From assembly GCF_014636295.1 (NCBI RefSeq), contig NZ_BMEC01000002.1:428729-492728 (forward strand): 64,000 nt of DNA, read 5' to 3'. Each line of letters starts with the position of its first letter. Position 1 is the stretch's first letter. Positions 50,960 to 60,230 of this stretch are shown here, one piece after another. The stretch comes from Marivirga lumbricoides. GTDB taxonomy: Bacteria; Bacteroidota; Bacteroidia; Cytophagales; Cyclobacteriaceae. The notes under the pieces were generated by a model, which worked only from the letters and a program-made list of their open reading frames with translations, made no database searches and was not told the DNA's origin. Position numbers and translations under genes: made by a program.

Positions 50960-53900
50960 TCAATTATCGTCTTCTTTTGCTTGTTTTTTAGGCAAAATTA
51001 CTGAGAATTCAGCACCTTCATTTAGTTGGCTTTTTACTGCAATCTTTCCCTTGTGATAGTCCACAATTCTTTCACAAATTGATAAGCCTAAACCTGAACC
51101 TTCGTATTTTGACTTGGAGTGCAGACGAACAAATCTTCCGAAAATTTTATCAGCATCTTCCTGATCAAAACCTATCCCATTGTCTTTCACTTTCACTTCT
51201 ATAAAATCCTTCCCATCTTCATTAAAAACTCTTGAATTTACCTGAACAATTGGTATCTCATCTTCCCTGGAAAACTTCAGGGAATTTTTTATGAGGTTTA
51301 GAAATAATTGATACAGCATATCCTGTATACCATCCACATCTGGCAAAGAGTCATAAGTGATTTCAGCATCCTTTTCATTGATTAAAAGCTCCAGATCGCT
51401 CAAAATATCCATCATAATTGCCTCCAGGTTTACTTCCTCCATTTTCCCTGTTATCTTATCCAGTGAAGAGTAAGTAAGTAAACCATCCACCATATCAAGC
51501 ATACGGCCTGAGGAAGAATGGATCTTCTCGATATACCTCATCATTTTCTGAGTGGGCATTTCATTCTGACTCATAATGATAGAAGCAAAAGTTTTGATTT
51601 TCCGCACAGGTTCCTTTAAATCATGACTGGCAACAAAGGCAAATTGTTCAAGATTTACATTTGAGCGGTTTAGTTCATTATTTTTTCTTTCCAACTCCAT
51701 TTCTACCCTGTTTATATGGGTAACATCGCGGGACATCATTACAATACCTTCAGGATTTTCTTTACTGCCAAAAGGAATAAAATAACTATCTACAAATAAG
51801 CCCGGGCCATAGTAACTCAAATGTTTCTCTATATGGCTGACCTCTCCTTCAAGTGCTTTAAGCATAGCTTTGTGCGATGCGCTATCGACAATCTCCGGAT
51901 AAAGTTCAATCATAGATTTACCTATAACAGATTGCTCAGAAGCACCTAATACTTTACGCAGGGCTTTATTCACCATTACATATCGAAGCTTTTGGTCAAC
52001 CACTGAAATGTATTCAATGGAAGAATCAATCACCAATTGCAAAAATTCCTTGCTCTCAATCAGTTCATTATTTCTGATTTCCAGCTTGTCGTTTAATTGA
52101 ACAAGTTCCTTGGTTCTGGAGATTACCAGTTTCTCAAGCTTTTCGGATTCCAATTGATGCTTAGAAATATCAGTATTGGTTCCCAGCCATTGAAGCACAT
52201 TGCCGTCATCATCTTTTACAGGAAAGATTCTGGTGAGAAATGGCCTGAACTTTCCATCATAACCTTTTAGAGGGAAGGTCATTTCAAAGAATTTACCTTG
52301 CTGGATAGATTCTTCCCACTTTTCCATTACCAGAGGCAAAAAGTCAGGGTCGTGAACCGATTGCCATCCCCAACCTTCCATCTGTTCTGCTGTGGTACCT
52401 GTATATTCATACCACCTGGAATTGTACCAGTAAATCCAGCCATCAGCATTGGCCATCCAGCATAATGTAGGAATATTATCAGCTAACGTACGAAACTTCT
52501 CCTCATTCTGGCGGATCAGGATTTCATTTTGAATTTTCTCTGTAATGTCCTGAGTCAAAAACATGATACCTGTTCGGTTGCTACTCTCAAAATCAAGTGG
52601 CACTGTTTTTAATGAATAAGTACGCTCATTAAATGAAAATTCAATGGAAGAAGAAGTTCCTGATAATGTCTCCTTAAAAACTTTATTCAGTTTATTCCGC
52701 TCTGCTTCAGAAGGATTGAGTTCAGGCAATTTTTTCCCCACTACGTCTTTTAGCTTAAAGTTCAGGAGCTGCATTCCTTGACCAGCTACGTATTCTATTT
52801 CCAGCCTATCGTTTAAGATCCCAACCGTTCCATTGGGCAGGTTCTCAGCAATGGTTTTATACAAAATAGCATTCTCATCGCTTACTTGCCTCTCCTTCTT
52901 TAACTCTTCCTCTTTTTCTATAAGCGAATTATTGGAAAACCGTAGCTCCTGATTGGAGGTATTTAGTTCTTCGTTAGCTGACTGAAGTTCCTCATTACTG
53001 GTTTCCAGTTCTTCATTAGTAGATTTTAATTCTTCGTTGGCCGATTGGAGCTCTTCATTAATGGCCTGCATTTCCTCATTAGTGTTTTCCAACTCCTCAG
53101 TGAAAGTCTGCAAATGCTCTCGCAACATTTTCACTTCTTCTTCTAATTCCTTAATGCGATAATCTTCAAAGTTCCTTTGGTTTAGTTCTTTAGAAAATTG
53201 CATAAACCCTGCATCCGGCTCAACATTTTCAAACATCAGTAAATACAACTGACTATTGATAGTGGGGTAAATCACAGGCGTAATACGTAATTTCACAAAA
53301 CGGTCGGTATCGAAGAGGTGAAATTTTATTACCCGGCTGGTATGGCTTTCGCCCGACTTACTCACTTGATTTAATAAAGAACGAATTTCTACCGTAAACT
53401 CCTTATTGGCAGCCTGCATCACATTATTAGTGGCTCCACCTTTGCCAATATCCATGTAAAGTCGCAAACTTCCTTGTGCTTCCTTTATATCTCCCTGGTT
53501 ATTAATAACTACAAATGGATTATTATTACTATAGTACATGGTTTCTTTCACCATGTCAACAATGGAAATATTTTTGGAATCACTCTTTTTTTGCTCCTCC
53601 ATCCTCAGCCTGAGTTTGTTTCTGGAAAAACGCAAGTTCAGTGGTGCGGTGTGTTGTACTTTTCTGAACAACTTTTCATCATCTGTTTTCTCAAACAACT
53701 CGGGGGTTACGCTTACACTTTCAGATTTACCCAGAAAAAGCATGCTATCTTGCTTAAGTGCATAGTTAAAGAGCCGTAACACTTCTTTTTGCAGGTAATT
53801 GCTAAAATATATCAACAGATTTCTGCAAACAATCAGGTCTAGTTTTACAAATGGAGGATCATTGGTAATATCATGGCGCGAGAAAAGGATGTATTGTTTT

Positions 53901-55072
53901 ACGACCTTTTTTACCTCAAAGCCCTCCACGGTGTTTTCAAAATACTTTTCAAGAATATCTTCCGGGAGCTTTTTAACCTCCTTTTCAGGATAAAGACCTT
54001 TCCGGGCAAAGTTTAGAGCCCTCTCATCTATATCAGTGGCGAAAATTTGCAGATGATAATTGGAGATGGTATCCCCCAATATCTCATTGATCAGAATGGC
54101 TATAGAATATGGTTCCTGCCCGGTGGCACAGCCCACGCACCACACCCGAATGGTATCACTAAAGTGCTTTTGTTCCAGTTGCTTTTTTAATTGAGCCCCA
54201 AGTTCTTCAAAAGCCTGTTCATCCCTAAAAAACTCAGTTACACCTATTAGTACGGTATCGAACAGCAAATCCAGTTCTGCCGGTGCTTTTCTGATGTATT
54301 GATAGTATTCAGCTATACCATTCACATCAAGGATTTCCATCCTCTTTTCCATGCGCCTCATGATGGTATTGGGCTTATACTGTGAAAAATCTATTCCTGT
54401 ACGCTTGCTTAACAGTTCAAAAATCACATCAACACTATCTTTACTAGTTTGTGTTTCTTTAATTAAGCGATGGTTTTTAATGTAATAAGAAATCTCCTCA
54501 AATATTTTTGCAGGATGCAGCACCAGGTCAATAATACCTGTTTCAATAGCTGCATGGGGCATGTCTTTATACTGTGCCGAAGCTGGAGTTTGGGCGATGG
54601 TAAAGCCACCATACTTTTTGATCTGCCTGATTCCTTCAGAGCCATCACTACCGGAACCTGAAAGCACTATTCCAATGGCATGTAGGTCTTCGTTTTCCGC
54701 TAAAGAAGTAAAAAACTCATCAATTGAGGGTGAATGCGCATATTCAGTAGATAGTTCTGTCAGCTTTAAGTGATGCTCTTTTGATAAAAGAATCCGCTTA
54801 TTTTGAGGTGTAACATACACCTGATGTGGTTGAATTTTCATTCCATCCTCTGCTGTTACTACCGGCCATTTGCATGAGCGGGAAAGTATAGCAGCCAGCT
54901 CACTCTTAAAACTAGGACTCAAGTGTTGCACAACTACCACTGCAAGGTTCTTTAAATGACCGTTAAAGCTTCCCAGCAACTTTGCCAGTGCATCCAACCC
55001 ACCTGCAGAAGTTCCTACACCTACTATATAAAGATCATCTAACTCTTCTGCATTTTCATTCTGTGCTGTCAT
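50960..55072 (-). CDS. CheB-CheR-PAS hybrid histidine kinase
   Basis: A 1370-residue multidomain signalling protein. It has a CheB methylesterase domain (about 12-195; S22 in 'GVGTSAGGLDAL', 'VVVQHLSPSF', 'LSGSGSDGSEG'), a CheR methyltransferase (about 215-485; 'WCVGCATGQEPYSIAIL' binds SAM), a PAS-like segment, a heptad coiled coil made of repeated N-E-E-L units (about 650-745), three PAS domains ('RTLADNIPTLCWMANADGWIYWYNSRWYEYTG' among them), then HisKA with H1150 in 'FVASHDLKEPVRK' and HATPase ('DNGIGFDQEDADKIFGRF', 'GSGLGLSICERIV'). The family is common in soil and aquatic bacteria and does not act in classical chemotaxis. No receptor genes are nearby. Confidence 0.93.
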   Translation of the reverse strand: MTAQNENAEELDDLYIVGVGTSAGGLDALAKLLGSFNGHLKNLAVVVVQHLSPSFKSELAAILSRSCKWPVVTAEDGMKIQPHQVYVTPQNKRILLSKEHHLKLTELSTEYAHSPSIDEFFTSLAENEDLHAIGIVLSGSGSDGSEGIRQIKKYGGFTIAQTPASAQYKDMPHAAIETGIIDLVLHPAKIFEEISYYIKNHRLIKETQTSKDSVDVIFELLSKRTGIDFSQYKPNTIMRRMEKRMEILDVNGIAEYYQYIRKAPAELDLLFDTVLIGVTEFFRDEQAFEELGAQLKKQLEQKHFSDTIRVWCVGCATGQEPYSIAILINEILGDTISNYHLQIFATDIDERALNFARKGLYPEKEVKKLPEDILEKYFENTVEGFEVKKVVKQYILFSRHDITNDPPFVKLDLIVCRNLLIYFSNYLQKEVLRLFNYALKQDSMLFLGKSESVSVTPELFEKTDDEKLFRKVQHTAPLNLRFSRNKLRLRMEEQKKSDSKNISIVDMVKETMYYSNNNPFVVINNQGDIKEAQGSLRLYMDIGKGGATNNVMQAANKEFTVEIRSLLNQVSKSGESHTSRVIKFHLFDTDRFVKLRITPVIYPTINSQLYLLMFENVEPDAGFMQFSKELNQRNFEDYRIKELEEEVKMLREHLQTFTEELENTNEEMQAINEELQSANEELKSTNEELETSNEELQSANEELNTSNQELRFSNNSLIEKEEELKKERQVSDENAILYKTIAENLPNGTVGILNDRLEIEYVAGQGMQLLNFKLKDVVGKKLPELNPSEAERNKLNKVFKETLSGTSSSIEFSFNERTYSLKTVPLDFESSNRTGIMFLTQDITEKIQNEILIRQNEEKFRTLADNIPTLCWMANADGWIYWYNSRWYEYTGTTAEQMEGWGWQSVHDPDFLPLVMEKWEESIQQGKFFEMTFPLKGYDGKFRPFLTRIFPVKDDDGNVLQWLGTNTDISKHQLESEKLEKLVISRTKELVQLNDKLEIRNNELIESKEFLQLVIDSSIEYISVVDQKLRYVMVNKALRKVLGASEQSVIGKSMIELYPEIVDSASHKAMLKALEGEVSHIEKHLSYYGPGLFVDSYFIPFGSKENPEGIVMMSRDVTHINRVEMELERKNNELNRSNVNLEQFAFVASHDLKEPVRKIKTFASIIMSQNEMPTQKMMRYIEKIHSSSGRMLDMVDGLLTYSSLDKITGKMEEVNLEAIMMDILSDLELLINEKDAEITYDSLPDVDGIQDMLYQLFLNLIKNSLKFSREDEIPIVQVNSRVFNEDGKDFIEVKVKDNGIGFDQEDADKIFGRFVRLHSKSKYEGSGLGLSICERIVDYHKGKIAVKSQLNEGAEFSVILPKKQAKEDDN

Positions 55073-55593
55073 TTAATTATCTTTTTTAAATCTTTCAAAA
55101 AACCATTTAGGAGTCCGGATGTATTACATATTATTACGAAACGGCATAAAAATACATAAATACGGATGATTTTGGCTATTACACAGTAAGGGGAAAGAAT
55201 AATTTAATCCGAAAGGAAATATATAGCAGCTACTTAATGAAATACTTTATGGTAAAGGGTTGATCTTATTTTTCACTGTGCTCTAGCAATTGTTAAAAAA
55301 TCACCTCATTTCTATGCAAAAATGAGGGAAAGAAAAATTTTGTTATAAAAGCTGAAAATAGTATTTAATGGTTGAACAATCAAATACCAACCTTTGTATT
55401 AAACTATTACAAAACAATTTGGTTTTTGTGAGACTACTTTTTTTACCAATTATTCAGAGAGAAAGGAGTTTTCAAGCCGATTGAGCAACAGGAAAAGCAA
55501 TGATTCTACTTAAATAGTTTAAAATGATTTAATAAATCACAATTTATGGCGTACTGTCATGCGTGGCTTTTCATAGCATACTGCGAAACAGTT
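55073..55593. other. 521-base intergenic region
   Basis: No gene was found. It contains the promoter side of the hybrid kinase and the 3' side of the LysE gene. One hairpin (CCTCATTT 55304-55311 with AAATGAGG 55320-55327) is followed on the minus strand by a T-run and may end leftward transcripts from the LysE gene, although it is about 270 bases past that stop. The remainder is AT-rich and featureless. Confidence 0.4.
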
Positions 55594-56226
55594 TTATTTC
55601 GCTTTTGCCAACGCCATTTTTATGGCAAGTCCGGTTAAAACAGAAGCCATAAACCACTTTTGAATTCTTAACCAAACAGGTTTTTTCGAGAACCAACTCG
55701 CCATTTTGGCTGCGGATACAACAATCAAAAAATTAACTGAAAAGCTTATTATTATTTGAGTAATGCCTAGTTGAAAGCTTTGTCCTAAAATAGAACCATA
55801 CTCCGGTTTTATGAATTGAGGAAAAAAGGAAAGGTAAAATACTGCCATTTTAGGGTTCAGAATATTGGTCAGAAGCCCAATATTAAATAGTTTAAAAGGC
55901 TTATCCGATTCTAGATTTTGGTCTGCTTCAAAAATTTTGTTTTTTGATTTTACGGTATTAAAAGCTAAATATAATAAGTATCCGACCCCCAGAAATTTGA
56001 CAACTATAAAGGCGTATGGTATGGCAAAAAATATTGCAGTCAGTCCAAAAGATACCATAAGAATATGAAACAAAAATCCGCACATTACACCCAAAAGAGA
56101 GATAACCCCTGCTTTTTTACCTTGTGATAGTGACCTTGAAATTAAATAAATCATATTTGGCCCTGGTGAGAGAACCATAATCAATGCTGCTAATCCAAAT
56201 AATAGTAAATCGCTAATTGGTATCAT
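55594..56226 (-). CDS. LysE/RhtB-family exporter
   Basis: A 210-residue inner-membrane protein with six hydrophobic helices. The family signature appears at the N-terminus: 'LLLFGLAALIMVLSPGPNMIYLISRSLSQGKKAGVISLLGVMCGF', including the conserved S-P-G-P-N-x-x-x-x-x and G-x-x-x-G. 'GLLTNILNPKMAVFYLSFFPQFI' is the second conserved part. Members export lysine, homoserine, threonine or other amino acids. The substrate cannot be predicted; no LysR-type regulator is adjacent. Confidence 0.9.
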   Translation of the reverse strand: MIPISDLLLFGLAALIMVLSPGPNMIYLISRSLSQGKKAGVISLLGVMCGFLFHILMVSFGLTAIFFAIPYAFIVVKFLGVGYLLYLAFNTVKSKNKIFEADQNLESDKPFKLFNIGLLTNILNPKMAVFYLSFFPQFIKPEYGSILGQSFQLGITQIIISFSVNFLIVVSAAKMASWFSKKPVWLRIQKWFMASVLTGLAIKMALAKAK

Positions 56227-56515
56227 ATTTCTGTTTTTAGTTCTTTATTGAATGAGAGCTAGATATATTGTTTTTGTGACGTTATTTCTATTTCCTCCTC
56301 ACTAATTCCGTCAAAAAATAGTTTTTGGCATCTCTAAAGATTAGTGCTGGATTCTTATTCATTTTAAAATTCACCTGGTTTAAAAAATTCACAATATAAA
56401 TCAACAATGCTAATATATAGTTTTATCAAACCTATATTCCCATTTTTTCAAAATTTTTCCTGACCAGCAACAATCGCTGGCAAGCATTTGCAAGTACTTA
56501 TTGATCGGTTGTTCT

Positions 56516-57691
56516 TTAAAACTTCAACTGTGCCTGAATTCGCATTAGTCTTCCTTTTTGATGGTTAACAGGGTTTTCAAAATCTTCATATCTTCGATCT
56601 GAAAATGTATATTCAGCTAATAATTCAAAATGAGGTATTGGATGCCATTCGATTCCTATTTCAGTATCTTTAACAGTATAACTACGAGCATCCAACTCGT
56701 GCTTTTTTCCACCATCATAAAATTGTAAGCGAATAAATGGATAAAACTGTTGATGCCATTTTTCTATAAAATAAGAAAATGTAGCATATCCACCCTGAAG
56801 AGGGGAAACCTGAATGGTATTGGTGGCTTTATCAAACTCCGGCCCCCTACCAAAGTTATATTCTGCCTGAATACCGAAAGGTTGTGGATAGAGTATAAAG
56901 GATAATGCTGCTCGCTGGTCTGTATAACCACCTGTGTTAACATCAATATTTGAACTATGCTCTGTTACAACATATTTTCCTGAATAAGCCTGTATGCCTG
57001 GTTCTATTACCTGATTCCCCAGTTCTATAGGATAGGAAAAACGTGTCACAATATGGAATACATCATTTTCATCAAAGTGATTGGCAGTTTGCCCATTGTA
57101 AAACCCCAATGCAAATAGTCCAAAATCGCCACCGCTTAAGCCTGCTTTTCTAAGGCCTTTTATAAGTTCTCTTTTTTCCCGGGTAGCCCAATAGAAGAAA
57201 ATTCCAAGGTCCCGCTCATCTTTTACAGCGCTATTGAGGGCATCATTTCTATCTAGTGGCAATCTATTACTGCTCGACTGCATATTTTCAAACCCGAAAG
57301 GCACTTTGCTTTGCCCGATTCTAAGACGAAATTCATTCTTTTTATCCAAGCCAACATCTATGTAGGCATCTTTTAAGCGACCTACATGGTGTGCTTCGCC
57401 TATAGACTTGGCAAAATCGGGTTGAAAATAAAAAAATAAACGAGGTGAAATTTGTCCCTTAATTTTAAAGCGGACACGTCTGAAAGAAAGTCCCCCACCC
57501 TCTTCTCCCCAATTCTCATCACACTGTTCACAGTTTAAATTAGGGTTTGTTTCAAATAAGCCATTATAGCGAACCTGGATGTATCCACCAATGTGGATCT
57601 TTTCATACCACTTTTGGGAACTATTCTTTTCTTGTGCCAGCAGTGAACAATTCACCACTAGCACAAAGATACCTGACAGAAATAAACGCAT
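56516..57691 (-). CDS. Porin of the OprO/OprP (phosphate-selective porin) type
   Basis: A 391-residue outer-membrane beta-barrel: signal peptide 'LFLSGIFVLVVNCSLLAQ', then repeated amphipathic strands with family marks 'GYIQVRYNGLFETNPN', 'LSFRRVRFKIKGQISPRLFFYFQPDFAKS', 'LRIGQSKVPFGFENMQSS', 'RDLGIFF' and a C-terminal 'HFELLAEYTFSDRRYEDF..RLMRIQAQLKF' ending in phenylalanine. In Bacteroidota such porins may pass phosphate or other anions. The start overlaps the PepSY-like stop by one base (TAATG). It is last in a row with the two-component genes. Confidence 0.85.
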   Translation of the reverse strand: MRLFLSGIFVLVVNCSLLAQEKNSSQKWYEKIHIGGYIQVRYNGLFETNPNLNCEQCDENWGEEGGGLSFRRVRFKIKGQISPRLFFYFQPDFAKSIGEAHHVGRLKDAYIDVGLDKKNEFRLRIGQSKVPFGFENMQSSSNRLPLDRNDALNSAVKDERDLGIFFYWATREKRELIKGLRKAGLSGGDFGLFALGFYNGQTANHFDENDVFHIVTRFSYPIELGNQVIEPGIQAYSGKYVVTEHSSNIDVNTGGYTDQRAALSFILYPQPFGIQAEYNFGRGPEFDKATNTIQVSPLQGGYATFSYFIEKWHQQFYPFIRLQFYDGGKKHELDARSYTVKDTEIGIEWHPIPHFELLAEYTFSDRRYEDFENPVNHQKGRLMRIQAQLKF

Positions 57692-58137
57692 TAATCAGCT
57701 ATTTTACTTAATACTTTACCTTCTGAATCTATTACAATATCCCAATCGGTTTGAGTTAGTGCATTAAGCTCCATTTTATAGACTACTTTTCCATTGTCGG
57801 TTATGCGTTCTAAATCATCAATAGAATAACCTTTGAAGTCTGTTTCTATTCTGTCACTTACTGCTTTAGGTAATTCACTTTTAGAAATATCTTCTTTGTG
57901 CTTTACCATTTTGCCTTCAGCATTGTACCATACTTCGTGATCTGTGTTCCAGCCAATTTCAAACTCAACATTGTAAAAGTTGCCATCCATTTCCCATTCC
58001 ACATCTGTTGCTTTTGGAAATCTACTTGTGAATTCATTTACAATAATTGAAGGCACCTGGCTTTGCGGAATGTCTTGTGCCTGCAAAGTCGATCCCATGA
58101 ATAGTATTACTGCGAAAATTAAAATTTGCTTTTTCAT
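57691..58137 (-). CDS. Small secreted PepSY-like (DUF2874) protein
   Basis: A 148-residue exported protein: signal peptide 'ILIFAVILFMGSTLQAQ' followed by two tandem PepSY-like (PF11396-type) repeats: 'VPSIIVNEFTSRFPKATDVEWEMDGNFYNVEFEIGWNTDHEVWYNAEGKMVKHKE' and 'LPKAVSDRIETDFKGYSIDDLERITDNGKVVYKMELN..WDIVIDSEGKVLSK'. Such proteins are periplasmic and commonly lie beside two-component systems; they may bind a ligand or a protease. The coupled porin follows by a one-base overlap; the sensor kinase ends 78 bases upstream. Confidence 0.87.
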   Translation of the reverse strand: MKKQILIFAVILFMGSTLQAQDIPQSQVPSIIVNEFTSRFPKATDVEWEMDGNFYNVEFEIGWNTDHEVWYNAEGKMVKHKEDISKSELPKAVSDRIETDFKGYSIDDLERITDNGKVVYKMELNALTQTDWDIVIDSEGKVLSKIAD

Positions 58138-58215
58138 CTTGTGATTTTTTTAGGTTAATCATTTAATTACAAGACAAAGGAAAGACCCGAATCTGGAAAG
58201 ACTTGGGAATGGAGT

Positions 58216-59502
58216 TTATTCAGGAGAAAATTCTATCTGAAAAGAATGTAAAGTGTTATCAAAAGAATAAGAAACCTTAAAACTGTACAAATCTGCAATA
58301 GCTTTTACAATGGCTAAGCCCAAACCTGTGCCCTTAGCATTACTATTGGTTTTATAAAAACGATTAAAAATAAGATTCCCATCAAGTTTTTGCGAGTTAC
58401 TTGTGTTGCTTACTTTGATAAGGTTATCAGAAATTTCTACTGATACACTCCCGTTCGAAACATTATGAAAAATAGCATTTTTTAATAGGTTTGAGATAAT
58501 CACATTAGCAAGTGAACTATCCATTTGAACAGATAACTTCGCAGTTTCAATGAAGGAAAGATTCACATTTTTGAAGTGGGCAATTTCCTCAAAATCACTA
58601 ATATTTTTTTGAACCACTTCATTAAATAAAACACTTTGATTGTCTAAGAACTGTTTGTTTTCTATTTTGGACAATAACAACAATGATTTATTTAAACGAA
58701 CCAGACGTTCAATAATACTCATTATTTCTCCAATGTTTTCGGCTTGCTTATTTTGAAGGTTCCCCTCTTCAATCAGGAGTTCTAATTTGTTGGTGACAAT
58801 TGCTAAAGGTGTTTGCAATTCGTGTGAGGCATTTCCTATGAATTGTTTTTGCTGCTCATAGGCTTCGATAGTATGTAGTAACAATGTATTTACAGCAGTT
58901 TGTAAATCGTTAAATTCCTTTGTTTTGGTTTTTACAGTGGGCAGAGTCGGGCTTTTTCCCAAACGGTATTTCTTTAACTGATTTAAAAGGTCATAAAAAG
59001 GCTTCCAAAGTTTTTTTAGGACCAGATTGTTGATGAAAATGATACTAATTATCAAACTAATGTATAACCAAATAATATCGTAGAGAAGCTCTTTCATTAA
59101 ATCGTCTTCTTCTACCATTGAGTTGGCAACTTTCAGTTCGTAATATTCATTGTTTAGTTCAAATGCGGTAATGAGCATCCTGACTGGTTCTGGTTCCGGT
59201 GCTTCATCATCCGCATCCTGCATATATAGAATGGTATCAAGATATTTATCTTTTACTGAGAGTGCCTGCTGTTTATCAATTTTTTGAATAGTGAAAAAAC
59301 TTTCGTCAAAATATTTTTTTGTAAGTATGGTTGAATCCTTTTCTGCATTTTGAATGATGATTCGTTTATAATTTTCAAGCCCCTCGTCAATGCTACTTTT
59401 TATTTCATTAAGCATATTAAAATAAAAAATAACGGCCCAAACCGTAACAATTGCCAGTATTGATACGGATAAATATTTTATGGATTGGTTAAGAAGCTTC
59501 AT
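58216..59502 (-). CDS. Sensor histidine kinase of the porin operon
   Basis: A 428-residue membrane kinase: helix 1 at about 8-28, a periplasmic domain of about 110 residues ('IQKIDKQQALSVKDKYLDTILYM'), helix 2 at about 142-162, then HisKA with H227 in 'FIGNASHELQTPLAIVTNKLELL', an N-box ('ANVIISNLLKNAIFHN') and a G-box ('GTGLGLAIVKAIADLY'). A D-x-G N-terminal ATP-lid motif is not obvious, but the lid is short in this group. Its start overlaps the response regulator by four bases. It should phosphorylate the regulator in response to an envelope signal. Confidence 0.92.
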   Translation of the reverse strand: MKLLNQSIKYLSVSILAIVTVWAVIFYFNMLNEIKSSIDEGLENYKRIIIQNAEKDSTILTKKYFDESFFTIQKIDKQQALSVKDKYLDTILYMQDADDEAPEPEPVRMLITAFELNNEYYELKVANSMVEEDDLMKELLYDIIWLYISLIISIIFINNLVLKKLWKPFYDLLNQLKKYRLGKSPTLPTVKTKTKEFNDLQTAVNTLLLHTIEAYEQQKQFIGNASHELQTPLAIVTNKLELLIEEGNLQNKQAENIGEIMSIIERLVRLNKSLLLLSKIENKQFLDNQSVLFNEVVQKNISDFEEIAHFKNVNLSFIETAKLSVQMDSSLANVIISNLLKNAIFHNVSNGSVSVEISDNLIKVSNTSNSQKLDGNLIFNRFYKTNSNAKGTGLGLAIVKAIADLYSFKVSYSFDNTLHSFQIEFSPE

Positions 59503-60176
59503 AAGGCAACAAGTTTGTATCCGATGCCATAAATGGATTCAATTTCTATTTCTGCTTTAGATGATTGCAGCTTTTTTCTTAAGTTTTTTATCTGGTAATA
59601 TACAAAATCATAATTGTCGGCATTATCAGAGTTGTCTCCCCAAACGTGTTCAGCTAATGCAGATTTTGTAACCAGTCGGTTTTTGTTGAGCAAAAAATAA
59701 TTCAATATATCGAACTCTTTTCTGTTGAGAGGAATGCTTTGATTGTTCACAAGAAATGATCTTTCAGTTAAATCTAAAAGGATATTGCCCAACTCAATGG
59801 TGTTCTTGCCTTCTAACCTTTGTCTTCGTAGAACCGCTTTCACCCTTGCGTTAAGCTCCGCCAGGTGAAACGGTTTGGTAAGATAATCGTCTGCTCCAAG
59901 TTCCAGTCCTTTCAATTTGTCATCCAAGGAATCTTTTGCAGAGATAATGATTACATTTTCGCTCTTATCCTCTTTTTTGAGTTCTGCCAAAATATTTAGT
60001 CCACTGCCATTAGGTAGCATAATATCAAGTAAAATGCAGTCGTACTCATAAATGAGAATCTTATCGAGGGCACTATGATAATCACTAGCGGTTTCTACGA
60101 GAAATTTTTCTTTTTCAAGTGATTCTTTAATGTTGCTAAGCAACTGTGGTTCGTCTTCGATTACTAAAATTTTCAC
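59499..60176 (-). CDS. OmpR/PhoB-family response regulator
   Basis: A 225-residue regulator: receiver domain with E7-D8 pocket, phosphoacceptor D51 in 'CILLDIMLPNGSG', T/S in 'VIIISAKDS' and K in 'YLTKPFHLAELNARVKAVLRR', followed by a winged-helix domain (about 130-225, 'LNRKEFDILNYFLLNKNRLVTKSALAEHVWG', 'YQIKNLRKKL', 'IESIYGIGYKL'). The start codon is GTG (60176); an ATG three bases further upstream is out of frame. The 355-bp repeat array begins 55 bases upstream, so the operon's promoter must be squeezed against or inside the array. It likely controls the porin/PepSY genes downstream. Confidence 0.92.
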   Translation of the reverse strand: MKILVIEDEPQLLSNIKESLEKEKFLVETASDYHSALDKILIYEYDCILLDIMLPNGSGLNILAELKKEDKSENVIIISAKDSLDDKLKGLELGADDYLTKPFHLAELNARVKAVLRRQRLEGKNTIELGNILLDLTERSFLVNNQSIPLNRKEFDILNYFLLNKNRLVTKSALAEHVWGDNSDNADNYDFVYYQIKNLRKKLQSSKAEIEIESIYGIGYKLVAL

Positions 60177-60230
60177 GCCATAAATTTACTGTAAGATGTG
60201 GGAAAGAATTGGGAATTGCTGTAGATTTTA

